From Rallus limicola (lineage: Eukaryota; Chordata; Aves; Gruiformes; Rallidae), in contig JAKCOZ010000011.1 in assembly GCA_022605955.1 (NCBI GenBank), positions 2,414,537 through 2,478,536 on the forward strand: DNA of 64,000 bases, written 5' to 3'. The position numbers and the translations under genes are program-made. The notes beneath the pieces were generated by a model. The model ran no database searches. It saw only the letters and a list, made by a program, of their open reading frames with translations, and was not told the origin of the DNA. Positions 33,065 to 44,931 of the stretch are shown piece after piece (within the stretch, counting starts at the first letter, position 1; every line of letters begins with the position of its first letter).

Positions 33065-36000
33065 CATTTTTTGCTAATGTGTTTTTGTTTTTTTCTTTTG
33101 CCAGAAGCTCCAAGCTCTTCCCACTGGCAGAAGTACCATGAGATACAGGACATGTCTGTGAGCTCTGGGAACTTTCTTGTCAGGCTTGCATTTTCTTTTG
33201 AGGTCACAGCTTTTTGCCATCCTTTCCTAGGAGCTTTCTTTCTCCTGGGAGGGTGGTGATGGCAAGGGAGCAGCTGGTAGAAGAGGAGCATCATGTGCAG
33301 AGCACTCTGTGATAACACAAATGCTCATTTGCTCCAGGCTTTTGAGCATGATGCAAGAGAGAAAAAATATAAATAAAATTTCCTCCCTCTTAGCAGATGC
33401 AGCCAAAGATGGTTTTGTTCTGATCTGTCCAAATTCAGATATTACAGAGCTGCATGGATGTGATGGGGGTGACTTGTCACCGGGCTCCTGCAAGTTCAGG
33501 CTTGAGGGTCTGAATGCAAACCTGAATACCCCACTCAGGACTTTTCTTCACTTTAATGTGTCATATAACATACATGGTAAAATTCACATGACAGTTGAAA
33601 GATTTTTGAGCATTTCTCCCTCCTGTCTGGGGTTTCCATCCCCAGGAAGTGTTTCAGGAGCAGGGCTGTAGTGTAATTTGCAAGCTGAGCTAGTAGTGTG
33701 CATGTCCTTCAAGAGAAGTGTGTCAGGGAATGCTGCACAACAAAGCAAGAAATTGGAAGGTGGTGATGGAAAAATGTGGAAAATGGAAAAAACAGTTTTA
33801 AAATAGAAGAAAATGTATAGTAGCCAAGTCACGGTCTGGCATCTCTTCTGCTGGTCCAGCAGGAATGGCCACACGGCTGTGCATCTCCACACAGGGATGG
33901 ACTTACTTGGCTGGGGCAATGTGCCAAGTGTTTTGGGGTTTGTCTTGGGTTCACAATGGGTTAAGAGTGTGTGTGTGTGAGCAGCTCCCCCCACTTCATT
34001 GACCCACAGGAATTCATTATGCCTGGGAAGCTTGATCACACTGGAGTTTGAAACGATGCTAAAAAGACATCATGGGGTTTCCTGGTGATTGTCGTCTATA
34101 GTTCCAGATGAGATAAATTTGAAGAAGTTCCCCCATAGGCACAAGTCTTTAAGCTCTGCTTCAGGTCATCTGGAAGTCAAAATCTCTTCTCTTTCTCTCT
34201 CTTCCACCCTCTGTGGCCATATGCTGGGTTAGAATTCAATCACCAGTGCTGGTTCCTCAAGCAGCAGAGACTCCAACTTATTCTTCCTTCTGTATCTCAG
34301 CAAGGAGATGTTTGTGACACGAGCTGAGTTACAATCAGACTGATTCATATTTCCATTTTTCTGAGAAGAAGCCTAACATTCCTTATGTTTGATCTTGCAA
34401 AATGCTGCTTACTTTAGCCCTGATCCATGACCAGAAATCATGCATGGTAGGTCATAGCATGTCCGGGGGATGTTTGCAATGTGCCTAAAAATTCTGGGAA
34501 GTACATAATATGTTGTCAAGAGGAAGCAGTGTGTTCTAGTGCCCGTTCTGGGTTAAAACATGAGCAGGAGTGACGTCCAACCAAGGAAGGACCATGCTCA
34601 CAACGTTGTCCAAGGAAGGACCGTGCTCATGAAAACCATTGTGCTTATGGAAGAAGGGACACCAAAGCCAATTGTGAGCTGTGAAGGAAAAGGAAAGATG
34701 GTGTTTCCTGCTGTTGATGCTAACGACCCTAAGCAACCTCATTCATCTGAAATTAGTGCTCTTTTGTGACTTTGTAAATGGTTTGCAGTGACACAGAAAG
34801 GAAAAGTGGTGCCATCCCAACAGGATGAGGAGATGCATTTGGACCGTGTTGTCTCTCCAGACCCTCATTCTCTGTGTTCAGCACTTATGCTAATGGAGAT
34901 GTGTTTAATGGCAAGAGACATCCTCCTTTTCCAGCTCAGATGCTCACAGGACCTCTTAGATTTGGCTTTTCTAGATTCTCTGGTGGGACAGGAGAGAAGA
35001 AATCAGGGATGAGATCAGAGAAAAGGAGCTCATTAGCGGAGTGCTCCTGCTCCCTCATTTCTTCTAAAGCCTGATGAATGCCACAAATAAGAGTAGAAAA
35101 TCAGAAATCAGCTCTTGGAGAGCTGTTAATACAGTTAGGCTGGGATCCTGCCATCCCATGGCTGAACTGCGGCACCGTGGAGAATGAACCTGCAAATGAA
35201 GACTCCTCTGCTACGCTGTGCTGGTTCAGCTGAGTTGAATGTGTCAGCATCAGCACAGACAGTTTAATATTTATAACATATTTTGACCTGTAATATATTC
35301 AGCCTATTTTTAAGCTGCATGGCTCTACAACGGAGGGACATCTCGTGCCTCTGAGCCCTGTGAGGAGTTCCTGGCCCCTGGAGACAGCTAGGAGAGCTTT
35401 GCAGCTGATGTCCACACTTGAAGGAGAAGGTTTCCAGCCTTGCTCTGGTTGGACACCCAGGGCTGGGAGTGGGATACTGCATGATTCATGGAGTGGGAGA
35501 GCATGTGGTGTTGGGTTATGGATAAAGGACACCTGGGAATGGCATGGGCTTGGCCAAGGTGGGATCAGCTGCAGTTGCATCTTGTGTATCCACCTAAGTT
35601 AGGTTATCTTGGAAAAGGCTTTCACTGTTACTTTAGGAAGAAGTTCTCCTGAAAGCAGTTTTCAACCCCAGGTCAGTTTATTTGCACAAAGAACGTTTCA
35701 GATAATGAGGAAACACCATTGTGAGACCAAATAAACATCAAATCGAGTTCTTAAAGTGGGAAATAATTTTCCAGCAAATAAACTCGTTAAAATTCAGGTT
35801 CTAATGAGAGACCAGAAGGAAAACCTATAGCAAGAGGAAATGAAACCTGTCTTGTTTGGATTATGTGATTAGAAGTTTTACTATTTTCAGTGTCACTAAT
35901 CTGAAAAAAAGTAAGCAATGTCAGCAGAAAATTAGTCAACGTGGGAGGACAATTTGGTGAATATTTTGGGGTTTATTTCTGCATTGGAAATCAGTTGTTA

Positions 36001-37316
36001 GCTAAAAAACACGCAGGGAGATTCAAACAGTTGATGTTTCACTTCTGTTGCATGCAGAGCTGCAAGAAATCAGCAGCTTTTTGGAAGGGAATTTGCAAAA
36101 CAGCAATTCTTTTCATATGAAACCTAATGTCTCCAAATAAAGGGTTGGGTTTTGGGTTTTTTTTTAAGATAATTGAAATTTTGGGACCCTGAGAATTGTC
36201 CTTAATTACATATGTGAAAGAGAAGGGATTGGTAATGAGGAGGACTTTACTTCATGTCTCCCAGGAAGCCTGACCTAGAAGAGATTTGTGCCTATGTGGG
36301 TCTTTACAAGTTACCTGTGCATTATTTGAAATGTAAATAAAATATCCCCAACTGCTCAGACAGGGAACAGGAGGGTGAGAGTGAGCTGTGATGTGCCCAA
36401 ACTCAGGGCTAGGACAGAAGATGAAGGTGTGGGTCTCCTGGCTTTCTGTCTTGTGACATCCTGTACAGGGGAAAGCAGACATGATGGAAGAAGGCCTAAC
36501 CCAAAATGCAATAATAGGTTAGGATGGGTTCTGAGATCAGAGATCCTGATTCCTACTTACACTTAATTCTCTCCCATTCTGTTATCAATGTAAACCAGCC
36601 TTAAAATGACTGTGCAGTATCAAATTCTTCCCTTATTTCCCCAGTGGTTGCAGAGGTCTCTAAGGACAAGCCCTGTGAGTGGCTGTGTTGAGCAAGGCTA
36701 AAGAAGAGCCTGGGGATTTAGGCTTTATCTCAGACATAGTATTTCGATGCATCACCCCAAATGAACTACTGCTGGAGCTGCTGACGGGTCAGCAATTTCC
36801 TCACCAAACCTCAGGAACAGGTGAAACGCTGAGTAGGGCTTGGAGCATCATTCAGATGAACTTTTAAAATAGCAATGCCCATAATAGGATTAAACAGAGC
36901 CAACCAATAGGGGCAAAGGCTTGAAGAGATTATGGGAGGCATGTGGGAGGAAGGATTAGTGGGAGATACAACAAAACCAGAAGCCAGGAGAGTGCACTTA
37001 GCGCTAAAGGGGAGCGGTGACACGCGCTTGGGGTTAACCTCTCCACCTCTGCTCCAGGACAGCCTAGACTCACCCTTTCCACCCATGAGAACGGTCCCTG
37101 TGCTGTGCCTTGAGATGCCATCCTCACTTGGACACCAGCTCGTGCCCCACACTAGTACTGACATGGTCCAGGGGCTGAGATCTGCTGGACTGTGGACAGT
37201 TGTATGCATCAAAACTATATTGTATTGAAGGCCAGTCTGGTAGGCATGGAATGAGTGTTCTCTCAACTACTCTTAGTTATCTCATCCCAAAATGCCCTGA
37301 CAGGTGTGACATTGCC
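33065..37316. other. Intergenic DNA, no gene seen
   Basis: 4.2 kb with no recognised repeat family or RNA gene. A two-copy 29-bp-period direct repeat occurs at 34581-34629 (ccaaggaaggaccrtgctca twice). Frames are short and unrecognised. Confidence 0.45.
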
Positions 37317-37611
37317 TGCTTAAGATAATTGTAGACTCTAATTAGGTCCCCCCTCAGTCTTCTCTTCTCAAGGCTGAACAGTCCCACCTTACTCAGCCTT
37401 TCCTCAGTAGGGGAGATGCTCCAGGCCCTTAATCATCTTTGTAGCCCTTCTTTGGACTCTCTCCAGGAGATCCCTGTCCTTTTTATACCAAGGCGCTCAG
37501 AACTGGATACAATACTCCAGGTGGGGCCTGATATGGTTTAGCATGGGACAGAAACTGGTCAGACTTGATGATCTTAAAGGTCTTTTCCAACCTTGTAATT
37601 CTGTGATTCTT
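37317..37611. mobile_element. CR1 chimera: antisense internal piece joined to a sense 3' tip
   Basis: From 37317 to about 37531 the sequence is antisense CR1 ('attaggtccccctcagtctt'-like block to 'ccaggtggggcctga'). It switches without spacer to sense CR1 3' tip sequence ('tatggtttagcatgggacag' to 'ttgtaattctgtgattct'). The two parts have opposite orientation, so this is a fused or nested insertion. Confidence 0.85.
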
Positions 37612-38048
37612 AATGAACCGCTCGGAAAACAACTTTTCTTCAGCCAGCCTAATGAAATAAAGGCATCCACAGTGGAATAATCTCAGACCTGGGAATTTAC
37701 GCTCTCTCATGGCCATGTTTTAGCCACAGACACTGAATTCAAGTAAGGAATGCGAGTGCATCCTGCCTGCTACATAGGCTGTGCTTTCATATCCTGGTCT
37801 TGGTGACTTCACTGATTTAGGCTGGGTGAGATCTGAGCTGCTGACAGAGTACACCATCAACCCTTACCACTTTTTTGCTATACAAGCGTGAGTCCACACT
37901 ATATCACTTCAGGCATTGTCAAATATTGTTTGTTTCCTGTAGAAGGTGGAAGTTTGTGCTCATGGAAACCACATGGCAGGAGTCAAGGGTATTTTTCAAC
38001 CCTGAGGACTTCTTGTTGTTTCCTGCCTTAGTAACTTGAAGTATAGGA
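37612..38048. other. Intergenic spacer between CR1 copies
   Basis: Nothing recognised. Confidence 0.45.
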
Positions 38049-38279
38049 AATGATCTCAAGTCGTTCCAGAGGAGGTTTAGATTGAATATTGGGAAAAATG
38101 TCATCACTGAAAGAGTGGTCAGGCATTGGAACAAGCTGCCCAGAGGGGTGGTGGAGTCACCAACCCTGGAAGAGTTCAAAAACTGTGTAGATGTGGCACT
38201 CCTGGACATGGTTTAGTTGGCATGGTGGTATTCGAGGTCTTTTCCAACCTTAAAGATTCCATGATCCTACGATTCTATA
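38049..38279 (+). mobile_element. CR1 LINE, 3' fragment
   Basis: Sense copy from 'aatgatctcaagtcgttcca' through 'aggtttagattgaatattgg' to the tip 'ccatgatcctacgattctat'. Diverged, consistent with an older subfamily than the copies ending in gattctgtgattctgtga. Confidence 0.9.
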
Positions 38280-38717
38280 GTTTCCAACAAGCAGAAACAC
38301 CACTATTTTTACCTTACAGAACATTTCAGTTCCTTCCCACTAAGGTGAGGACAGTTTGCTCCTCTCCCATGCCTCTGAAGATCCCCTTCCAGCACCCCCA
38401 GGGCTATTAGGGTGGCCTGACTGCACTCTCTGCACCCAACCCACACCAAAACCACCTGATCCTTTCCCTTTGTTGATCTCAATGCATCCTCTATACAACT
38501 GTCCACCTGCCTGGAGCCTCCTTGGTGATACGACTGTCACGGTCATGGCTACCTCCTGGTACACAAAATAGCAAGCTGACTCTTTGGAGTGTCTTTGTTA
38601 AGAGCAACAGCAGCAATGACAGTATGCACCAAAGAGCATGTAAATTAGCAAATTTCGACAGCTGATGGATGAATGCTGTGTGGTGCTGGGTGTTGGTGCT
38701 GGTCTATACTTGCTGAA

Positions 38718-39135
38718 TAGAGGGTTGGAGCAGCTCCCCTATGAAGAGAGGCTGGGGGAACTGGGCTTGTTCAGCCTGGAGAAGAGAAGGCTGCGAGGAG
38801 GCCTCATTGCAGCCTGCCGGTCCCTGAAGGGAGCAGAGAAACAGGTGGGGAATCAGCTTTTTAAAAGGGTAGACTATGGCAGAACAAGAGGGAATGGATT
38901 AAAGCTAAAGGAAAGAAGGTTTAAATTGGGTATTAGGGGAAGTTTTTTACAGAGAGTGGTGAGGGGCTGGAACAGGCTGCTCAGAGAGGTGGTGGATGCC
39001 CTGTTCCTGGAGGTGTTCAAGGCCAGGTTGGCTGTAGCTCTAGACCTGGAGGTTGGTGGCCCTGTTTGTGGCAGGGGGGTTGATCCTTGGGGTCCCTTCC
39101 AACCCAGACCATTCTATGATTCTAAGATTCTATGA
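38718..39135 (+). mobile_element. CR1 LINE, 3' fragment with ORF2 remnant
   Basis: Sense copy that still translates the ORF2 C-terminal block [20 protein letters not shown] followed by RGGLI. It ends 'ccattctatgattctaagat' and 'tctatga'. The tip carries the 'gatccttggggtcccttcc' variant also seen at 47421 and 49437. Confidence 0.94.
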
Positions 39136-39608
39136 ATAGCCATCCTGAGCAGCAACATGCACGTTCTTGTGTGCAAAACGCTTCAAAGGGGAGCATGACC
39201 CCGAACACAGCAAGGCACCGCTGCTGCCAGCGCTGGCTCCTGCTGCTACGGCTGATGCTACTGGTGATAGCATCAAACACAACGTTGTTGCCTTTTACAT
39301 CGCACCTCTTCACCTTTCCTTTCCCAGAAGAACATACTTGAGATGCATCCTTACTGCTGAGAGGCAATGGCTTTCCAAAAAAATCATCGGATACTGCGAC
39401 CTGCTGTTGTCAACAGCTCTGTCTTTTGCTGTTCTGGCAGGTAACTGATAGCTGCTCGAGCACCGGTCTGCACATCTGGGGTGTCACTGATAATAGAGTG
39501 CAAAACATTTTTATTTGCCTATTTTTGCCTCTGGGCATCTGCTTAGTCTGCCCTTAGTTGTTTCCTCAATATAGCTAGTGGCAATGGAAAACTAAATTCA
39601 CAGTCAGA

Positions 39609-40168
39609 GAGTCACAGAATTGTAGGGGTTGGAAGGGAAATCCTAGATCATTGAGTCCAACCCCCTGCCAAAGCAGGGTCCCTAGGACAGGTCACACAGG
39701 TCAGCGTCCAGATGGGACTGGAATATCTCCAGAGAAGGGACTCCACACCCCCCTGGGCAGCCTGTCTCAGGGCTCCCTCACCCTCACCATGAAGAAGTTC
39801 TTCCCCACATTGGAGGGGAACTGCTTGTGCTCCAACTTGAGGACATCGCCCCTTGTCCTGTTCCCACAGACACTGAGAAGAGGCTGCCCATGTCCCCCTG
39901 TGTCCCACCCTTCAGATATTTATAACCATTGATCAGGTCGCCTCTCAGGCTTCTTCTCTCCAGGCTGAACAGCCCCAGCTCACTCAGCCTTTCCTCAAAG
40001 GGGAGATGCTCCAGTCCCTTCAGCATCTCTGTGTCCCTCCTCTGGACTGTCTCCAAGAGATCCCTGGCTTTTTTATTCCAAGGAGCCCAGCACTGGACAC
40101 AACACTCCAGGTGGGGCCTGACCAGGGCAGAGCAGAGAGGGAAGATCACCTCCTTTGACCTGCTGGCA
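39609..40168 (-). mobile_element. CR1 LINE, 3' fragment with ORF2 remnant
   Basis: The tip 'gagtcacagaattgtagggg' lies at the left. The minus-strand frame at 39784-40335 preserves [20 protein letters not shown] and [16 protein letters not shown], the ORF2 C-terminal region. Together with 38718-39135 it forms a tail-to-tail inverted pair. Confidence 0.94.
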
Positions 40169-43100
40169 ATTCTCAGGGAAAACTCAGTGTGGACACAGTC
40201 ATAATGGCAATTTCTATGGCATAGCTGCTCTTTCTTTTGAGCTCCATTGGTGTAAACCCTGCTTATATGACCAAGTTGTATCTGTTTCAGAAAGCTGAGG
40301 TGTTCTGTGCACAGTGTGAAGTAGCCATTATGCATTTATTACCACTGTGCACAACTGGCTCTTGGGCCATTTAAAAGTTGGACTTCTACTTCGAGCTTGG
40401 AGTTCAGGTCACCACTGGAGAGGAAGATTCGCTTGTAGAGGGCAATTTTTCTTACCTACCACAGGATGGGATGAGCTGACCTCTAGCAATGCCTGTCTGC
40501 TGCTCAAGAAAGCTTCCTTCCACAGAAGGACCCTTCACAACTACCAGCTTCTTAGGTCATATAACATTTCTTTTAAGCCACCTTAAAAAAAAAAACAACC
40601 CAGAAATGAGCCCATGAAGCCACTTGGCACTTTGGGGGGACTCTAGAAAAGTCCTGTCCTGTGGGGCAAACACCCCAGGCATCCTGCAGACCATCACTCA
40701 GCTGTCCTGTGCTTGAGCTGCGGGGCTGCGAGCGTGATGGGAGCTGCTTCTTTATCTGCTTTGAATAAATCCGTGATCTCTTGTGTGCTGAGCTATCCCT
40801 GTGTCATCCTCCCAGGCAGCCTGCCTGCAGCAGCAGAGACAGCTTTACTGGTCTGCTGAGGTCATTCCACTGAGAATGATCTTTGTGAATGATGGAGAAA
40901 TGCTCCTGTGTCTCAGCAAAGAGCTGCAAGGGGCAGTTACAGCAGTTTAAGACATATATCTGAGGTTCAACCTCTCCTTGTCATGCAAATTAAGTCAGCC
41001 AAAGTGCTCTCACTAAGCCTGCATTTATTTTATGTATAAATATATCTATATATGTGGCCAAGATTAATTACCTGAAGCAAATTTCTATGGAAAACATTTA
41101 TTTTTGTAAAAAAACTTCAACAATTCTGTTCTTCAATTAAGAGACCAGGGAGAAAGAGGAAATGCACATGGAAAAATCCTCCAAGCCCAATTCCTTTTTT
41201 GTTTTGTTTTGTAAAAAAAAAAAAAAAAAAATAGAAGCCTTGACTACCCTTCAAAAAATGGTATGGGATTATGTGGTTTTTATCTTTGTTTCCTTTTAAA
41301 ATATCTTTCGAAATACGTCTTTGAGCATTTCTGAGAAGCTCTGAAAATGAAGTTAGCCAAACAAAGCTTAAATTAGTCATCTAGAGAGATATGGCAGGAT
41401 TCTTTCCTCTAGACCGAAATTCTTCATTTTTTCAGCTAATCCCATGCAGATTCGTATGCTGACCTGTTAATGCAACATGTGAGCTTCTGTCTGCTTCTCC
41501 ACACGAGCTGAGTAGCACTGCAAGAAGCAGAGACTTCCCTTTGATAGCAGTCACAACTCATGTTTCTCATGAAAAGTCCTATTTTCAGACTGTTTTCTGC
41601 AAACCTCCTTCTTGAATCCAGTCAGGAGTCAGAGGATGAGGCAGGTATCTGAACCTCAGGTAAATACATCATACCAATGAGTCGTGGGAGGAGAAGGTGA
41701 AGAACGGAGTCATACCCCCATGAGGTGCTCTGTGGAGATGGGTGCTGGATTTGCTGCTCCTCAAAGCCTCAGTTGCTCCATTGTTTTGGAGAATTAAAGG
41801 ACCTCCTGAAGGAAAGAGTTCTATAGGTAACCATTTACATCCTACCTAAGGATGCATTAAAAAAATTACAATTTCAGGGAAAGGAAAACAGTCTTTCCAG
41901 CTTTTGGAAGCTCATGATCTCCTGACCCCTGGCTATGTCTGTCCTGAAGCTATCCAATATTGGAAGGGGATTCCTTCCTGCTTGGAGGGCATCACAGCCA
42001 TACACTCTATCCTGGCCCTGATCATGGCAAGGGAAAAAGGGTTTCTGCACCACGTGGGTCTCCAGCTGCTGGGTTGTGTTGAGGACCCCTCTCAGCCTCC
42101 ACAGCCCATGGTGATGCTGAATTTTGGAAGGTGACTTCCCCAAGCACTTGTCAACTGTGGCTGAATTTGCCTTGCAGACCATTAGACAGGGAGGGTCTGT
42201 AACATAAAACAAGAGCCTGGTGAAGGCCGGAGGGCAGTTGTGTTTTTACTGACTCTCATTTAAATTTAATTTAGGTTTAATTTAAGCATTGTGGCACGGC
42301 CCATAAGCAAACAACACCAATTGATGCTGCTTCTTGTTTTACCCGAGTCTGGGGTTTAGCCAGAGGGGTGGCAAGTAGCCCTGGATGGCTGGTGGGGATG
42401 CTGATAGGTGAAGCCTTGCCAGATTGAGAGACTCCCATTGTGGCTGGCATGTGGGTGATCACATGTGGCTGCACTGAGATGCTTATCAGTCCTGTTAAAG
42501 CCAGCTATAGCATAATCTTCTTGCCAACTCTGGGGCAGGGGCATAAGATGTCACACAACCCTCTGTCACCCGAGGAGCCTCATCTACAAGTTGGCTAAAA
42601 GTGGATGCAGCTGGTGAGCCCTCGTGGTATACTGCGGGTTATTTTTGGAGGCAGAGCCATGGAAAAATGCTGAGGACTCTTGTTTTGATCACTGCTGCTG
42701 TCCCTTCTTGGCCTTGCTGAGTTCTGCTTTGCATCTGCAAATGCTGCCCCATACTCTGAAAGCACAATGATGGTTGCCTGTCTTGCTTAAAAACCTACTG
42801 AGGTGGTTTATCCTGCTCTATACTGGGTGCAGGCTCCTCATCCACATCTTAGAGGCTTGTTAACCATTATCCTGCATATTTATCTGTGTAGCCACCCAAT
42901 GAGACCTCTTCCACTACTACTAAAGAGATGGCAATACTGTTGATGTGGCTAGGATCCTCCCTGGAAAACATACTAACATTTTATTCCCCTTCTCAAATAG
43001 TGCTGAAGCACCTCAGACCCGCACAACAGTGCAACCTAAGTGGGAGGTGGAGGAGATGACTTGAATAATATAGTATAGCTGCTCCATGGCAGAGATGAGC

Positions 43101-44337
43101 TGCATCCTGGATTTTGTTCTTTACAAGTAACTTCACGCTTAAACCCAGGAGCAAACTGGCAGAGTCATGCCATGTCCACTGAATCAGAGTCTCCATGTGG
43201 GTGGACACATCCCAGCTGCCTTTTGGGACTTGCACTTGTGCATCAGTGTTCTGATGTTGCAAAATCCCCTAATACAGATGTGGGGTGTGAGGTTTCCAAC
43301 TACATCCTGCAGGTACCACTGCTGAGTTCCTGCACTCCCCCATGGCTGAGTTTTCTTTCTGTCCCTCTGATTCAAAGATCTCTTCAATGCAATTTCCATG
43401 TCATATCCCTGAATATCAATACAGCTAAAAAGAAAAAAAGACCTGAGAAAGTATATATCTCTTAATGACTTAAAAAGCCTTTTAAAAGGACTGCAGTTGG
43501 ATTTACTTTTTTTTTTTTTTTTTTAATAGAGCCACTCTTTAGGGACCTACTCTTGATGTAAACTTCAGCTGTTACAATCCAACATCTGAAATACAAAAAA
43601 AGTTGAGGTGGTCCTTTCGAGCTCAATCTTATAAAACACTGAGTACCATCCCCACCTGGAATAACTGTTTCTTTATTCCACCTCTGGGTGCAATGAAGTA
43701 TCTTACCAACCTTTTTTTATAGAGCTGAACACCGTGTTCCCATCTTCATGATGCTCCTGTTGTGAACCTTGAAGGTGGCTCTGACACTCCGCTCTTCTCT
43801 CATGAGAAACACAGGCTACAAGATCTTCCTGAACAGCCTCTTCTTATAAATGCACACTTTTTTTTTTTTCACAAAATTCCCTTGAAGCATGCAAGTACTT
43901 TCACCTGTTTACTGAAGTGCATATCATATTATCAGTACCAACATTAATGTATAACTTACATATAGTAAAAACCTCTCAATATATTTCAAGGGTTTTCTCA
44001 GTGCCTTCTGTAGCATTTGCATTTTCAAGAGGAAAGGCCTGATCAACCTAAACATTAGTGCTGGTGTTTCTCCACCAAGCAGCCCAGTTGAGTTCAGTGC
44101 CCCTTTGCCCACAGGCTTGCGTGGGTATGGGGCCTCCATTTCCATTGCCTTCTGCCTCAGGCAGTTACAAATTGGATTTAAGACCCAAGCACCATGTCCT
44201 TGGGGACCAGTGTTCATCTCGCAGTAGGCTCTGTCACAGACAGTGAATTTAAAGGATGCTGGAGCAAAAAAGGTCATTGGCAGCATGTCCCTGGTGTGGT
44301 TTCGACCTGGGACGAGTAGTATTGAGCTAAGGGGCTC
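40169..44337. other. Intergenic DNA, no gene supported
   Basis: 4.2 kb without recognised repeats except a 19-bp poly-A (41213-41231) and an 18-bp poly-T (43507-43524). No exon-like frame was recognised. Confidence 0.45.
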
Positions 44338-44440
44338 TGAGCAGCCTGATCTAGTTGAAGATGTCCCTGCCCATGGCAGGGGATTGGACTAGATGAACTT
44401 TAAAGGTTCTTCCAGCCCAAAACATCCTGGGATTCGACGA
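44338..44440 (+). mobile_element. CR1 LINE, short diverged 3' tip
   Basis: Matches the 'cctgatctagttgaagatgt' and 'ggattggactagatgaac' blocks and ends in a decayed tip (ctgggattcgacga). Confidence 0.8.
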
Positions 44441-44565
44441 GTCTGTTAAATAATCCCCAAACCCAGATTAGCATGGGGTAGAGACTGTTTTTAATAGTTC
44501 TTCTAGGGGAGATTCCCTTGTTTAGGAGAAGAAATGGGTTTGATAGTATGAACATCTCCATTTGC

Positions 44566-44931
44566 TCTGGAGGGCAAATCATATGTGGAATGGCTGAGGG
44601 GAGACCTTATCCCTACCTACAATTACTTGAAGAGAGGTTGTAGAGAGGTGGGCGATGGTCTCTTCAGCCAGGTGACAGGAGATGGGACAAGGGGCAATGG
44701 GCTAAACCTGTGCCAGGGCAGGGTCAGATTAGATATTAGGAAAAAAAATGTACTGAAAGAGTTGTCGGTGCCGGGAACAGGCTGCCCAGGGAGGGGGCTG
44801 AGTCACCTTCCCTGGATGTGTTTAAAAAAAGGGTAGATGAAATACTTAGGGATATGGTTTAGCACAGGATGGGAATGGTTGGACGTGATGATCTTAAAGG
44901 TCTTTTCCAACCTTGTGATTCTGTGATTCTG
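44566..44931 (+). mobile_element. CR1 LINE, 3' fragment
   Basis: Same subfamily as 2701-3220. It starts 'ctggagggcaaatcatatgt' and ends 'ccttgtgattctgtgattct'. An internal deletion removes the 'ctgaggagcagctgagggag' region. Confidence 0.93.

Noticed and set aside
39784..40335. 183-codon frame resembling reverse-transcriptase-associated sequence
   Set aside because: It is the decayed C-terminal part of CR1 ORF2 and is covered by the CR1 entry; not a gene of the host.
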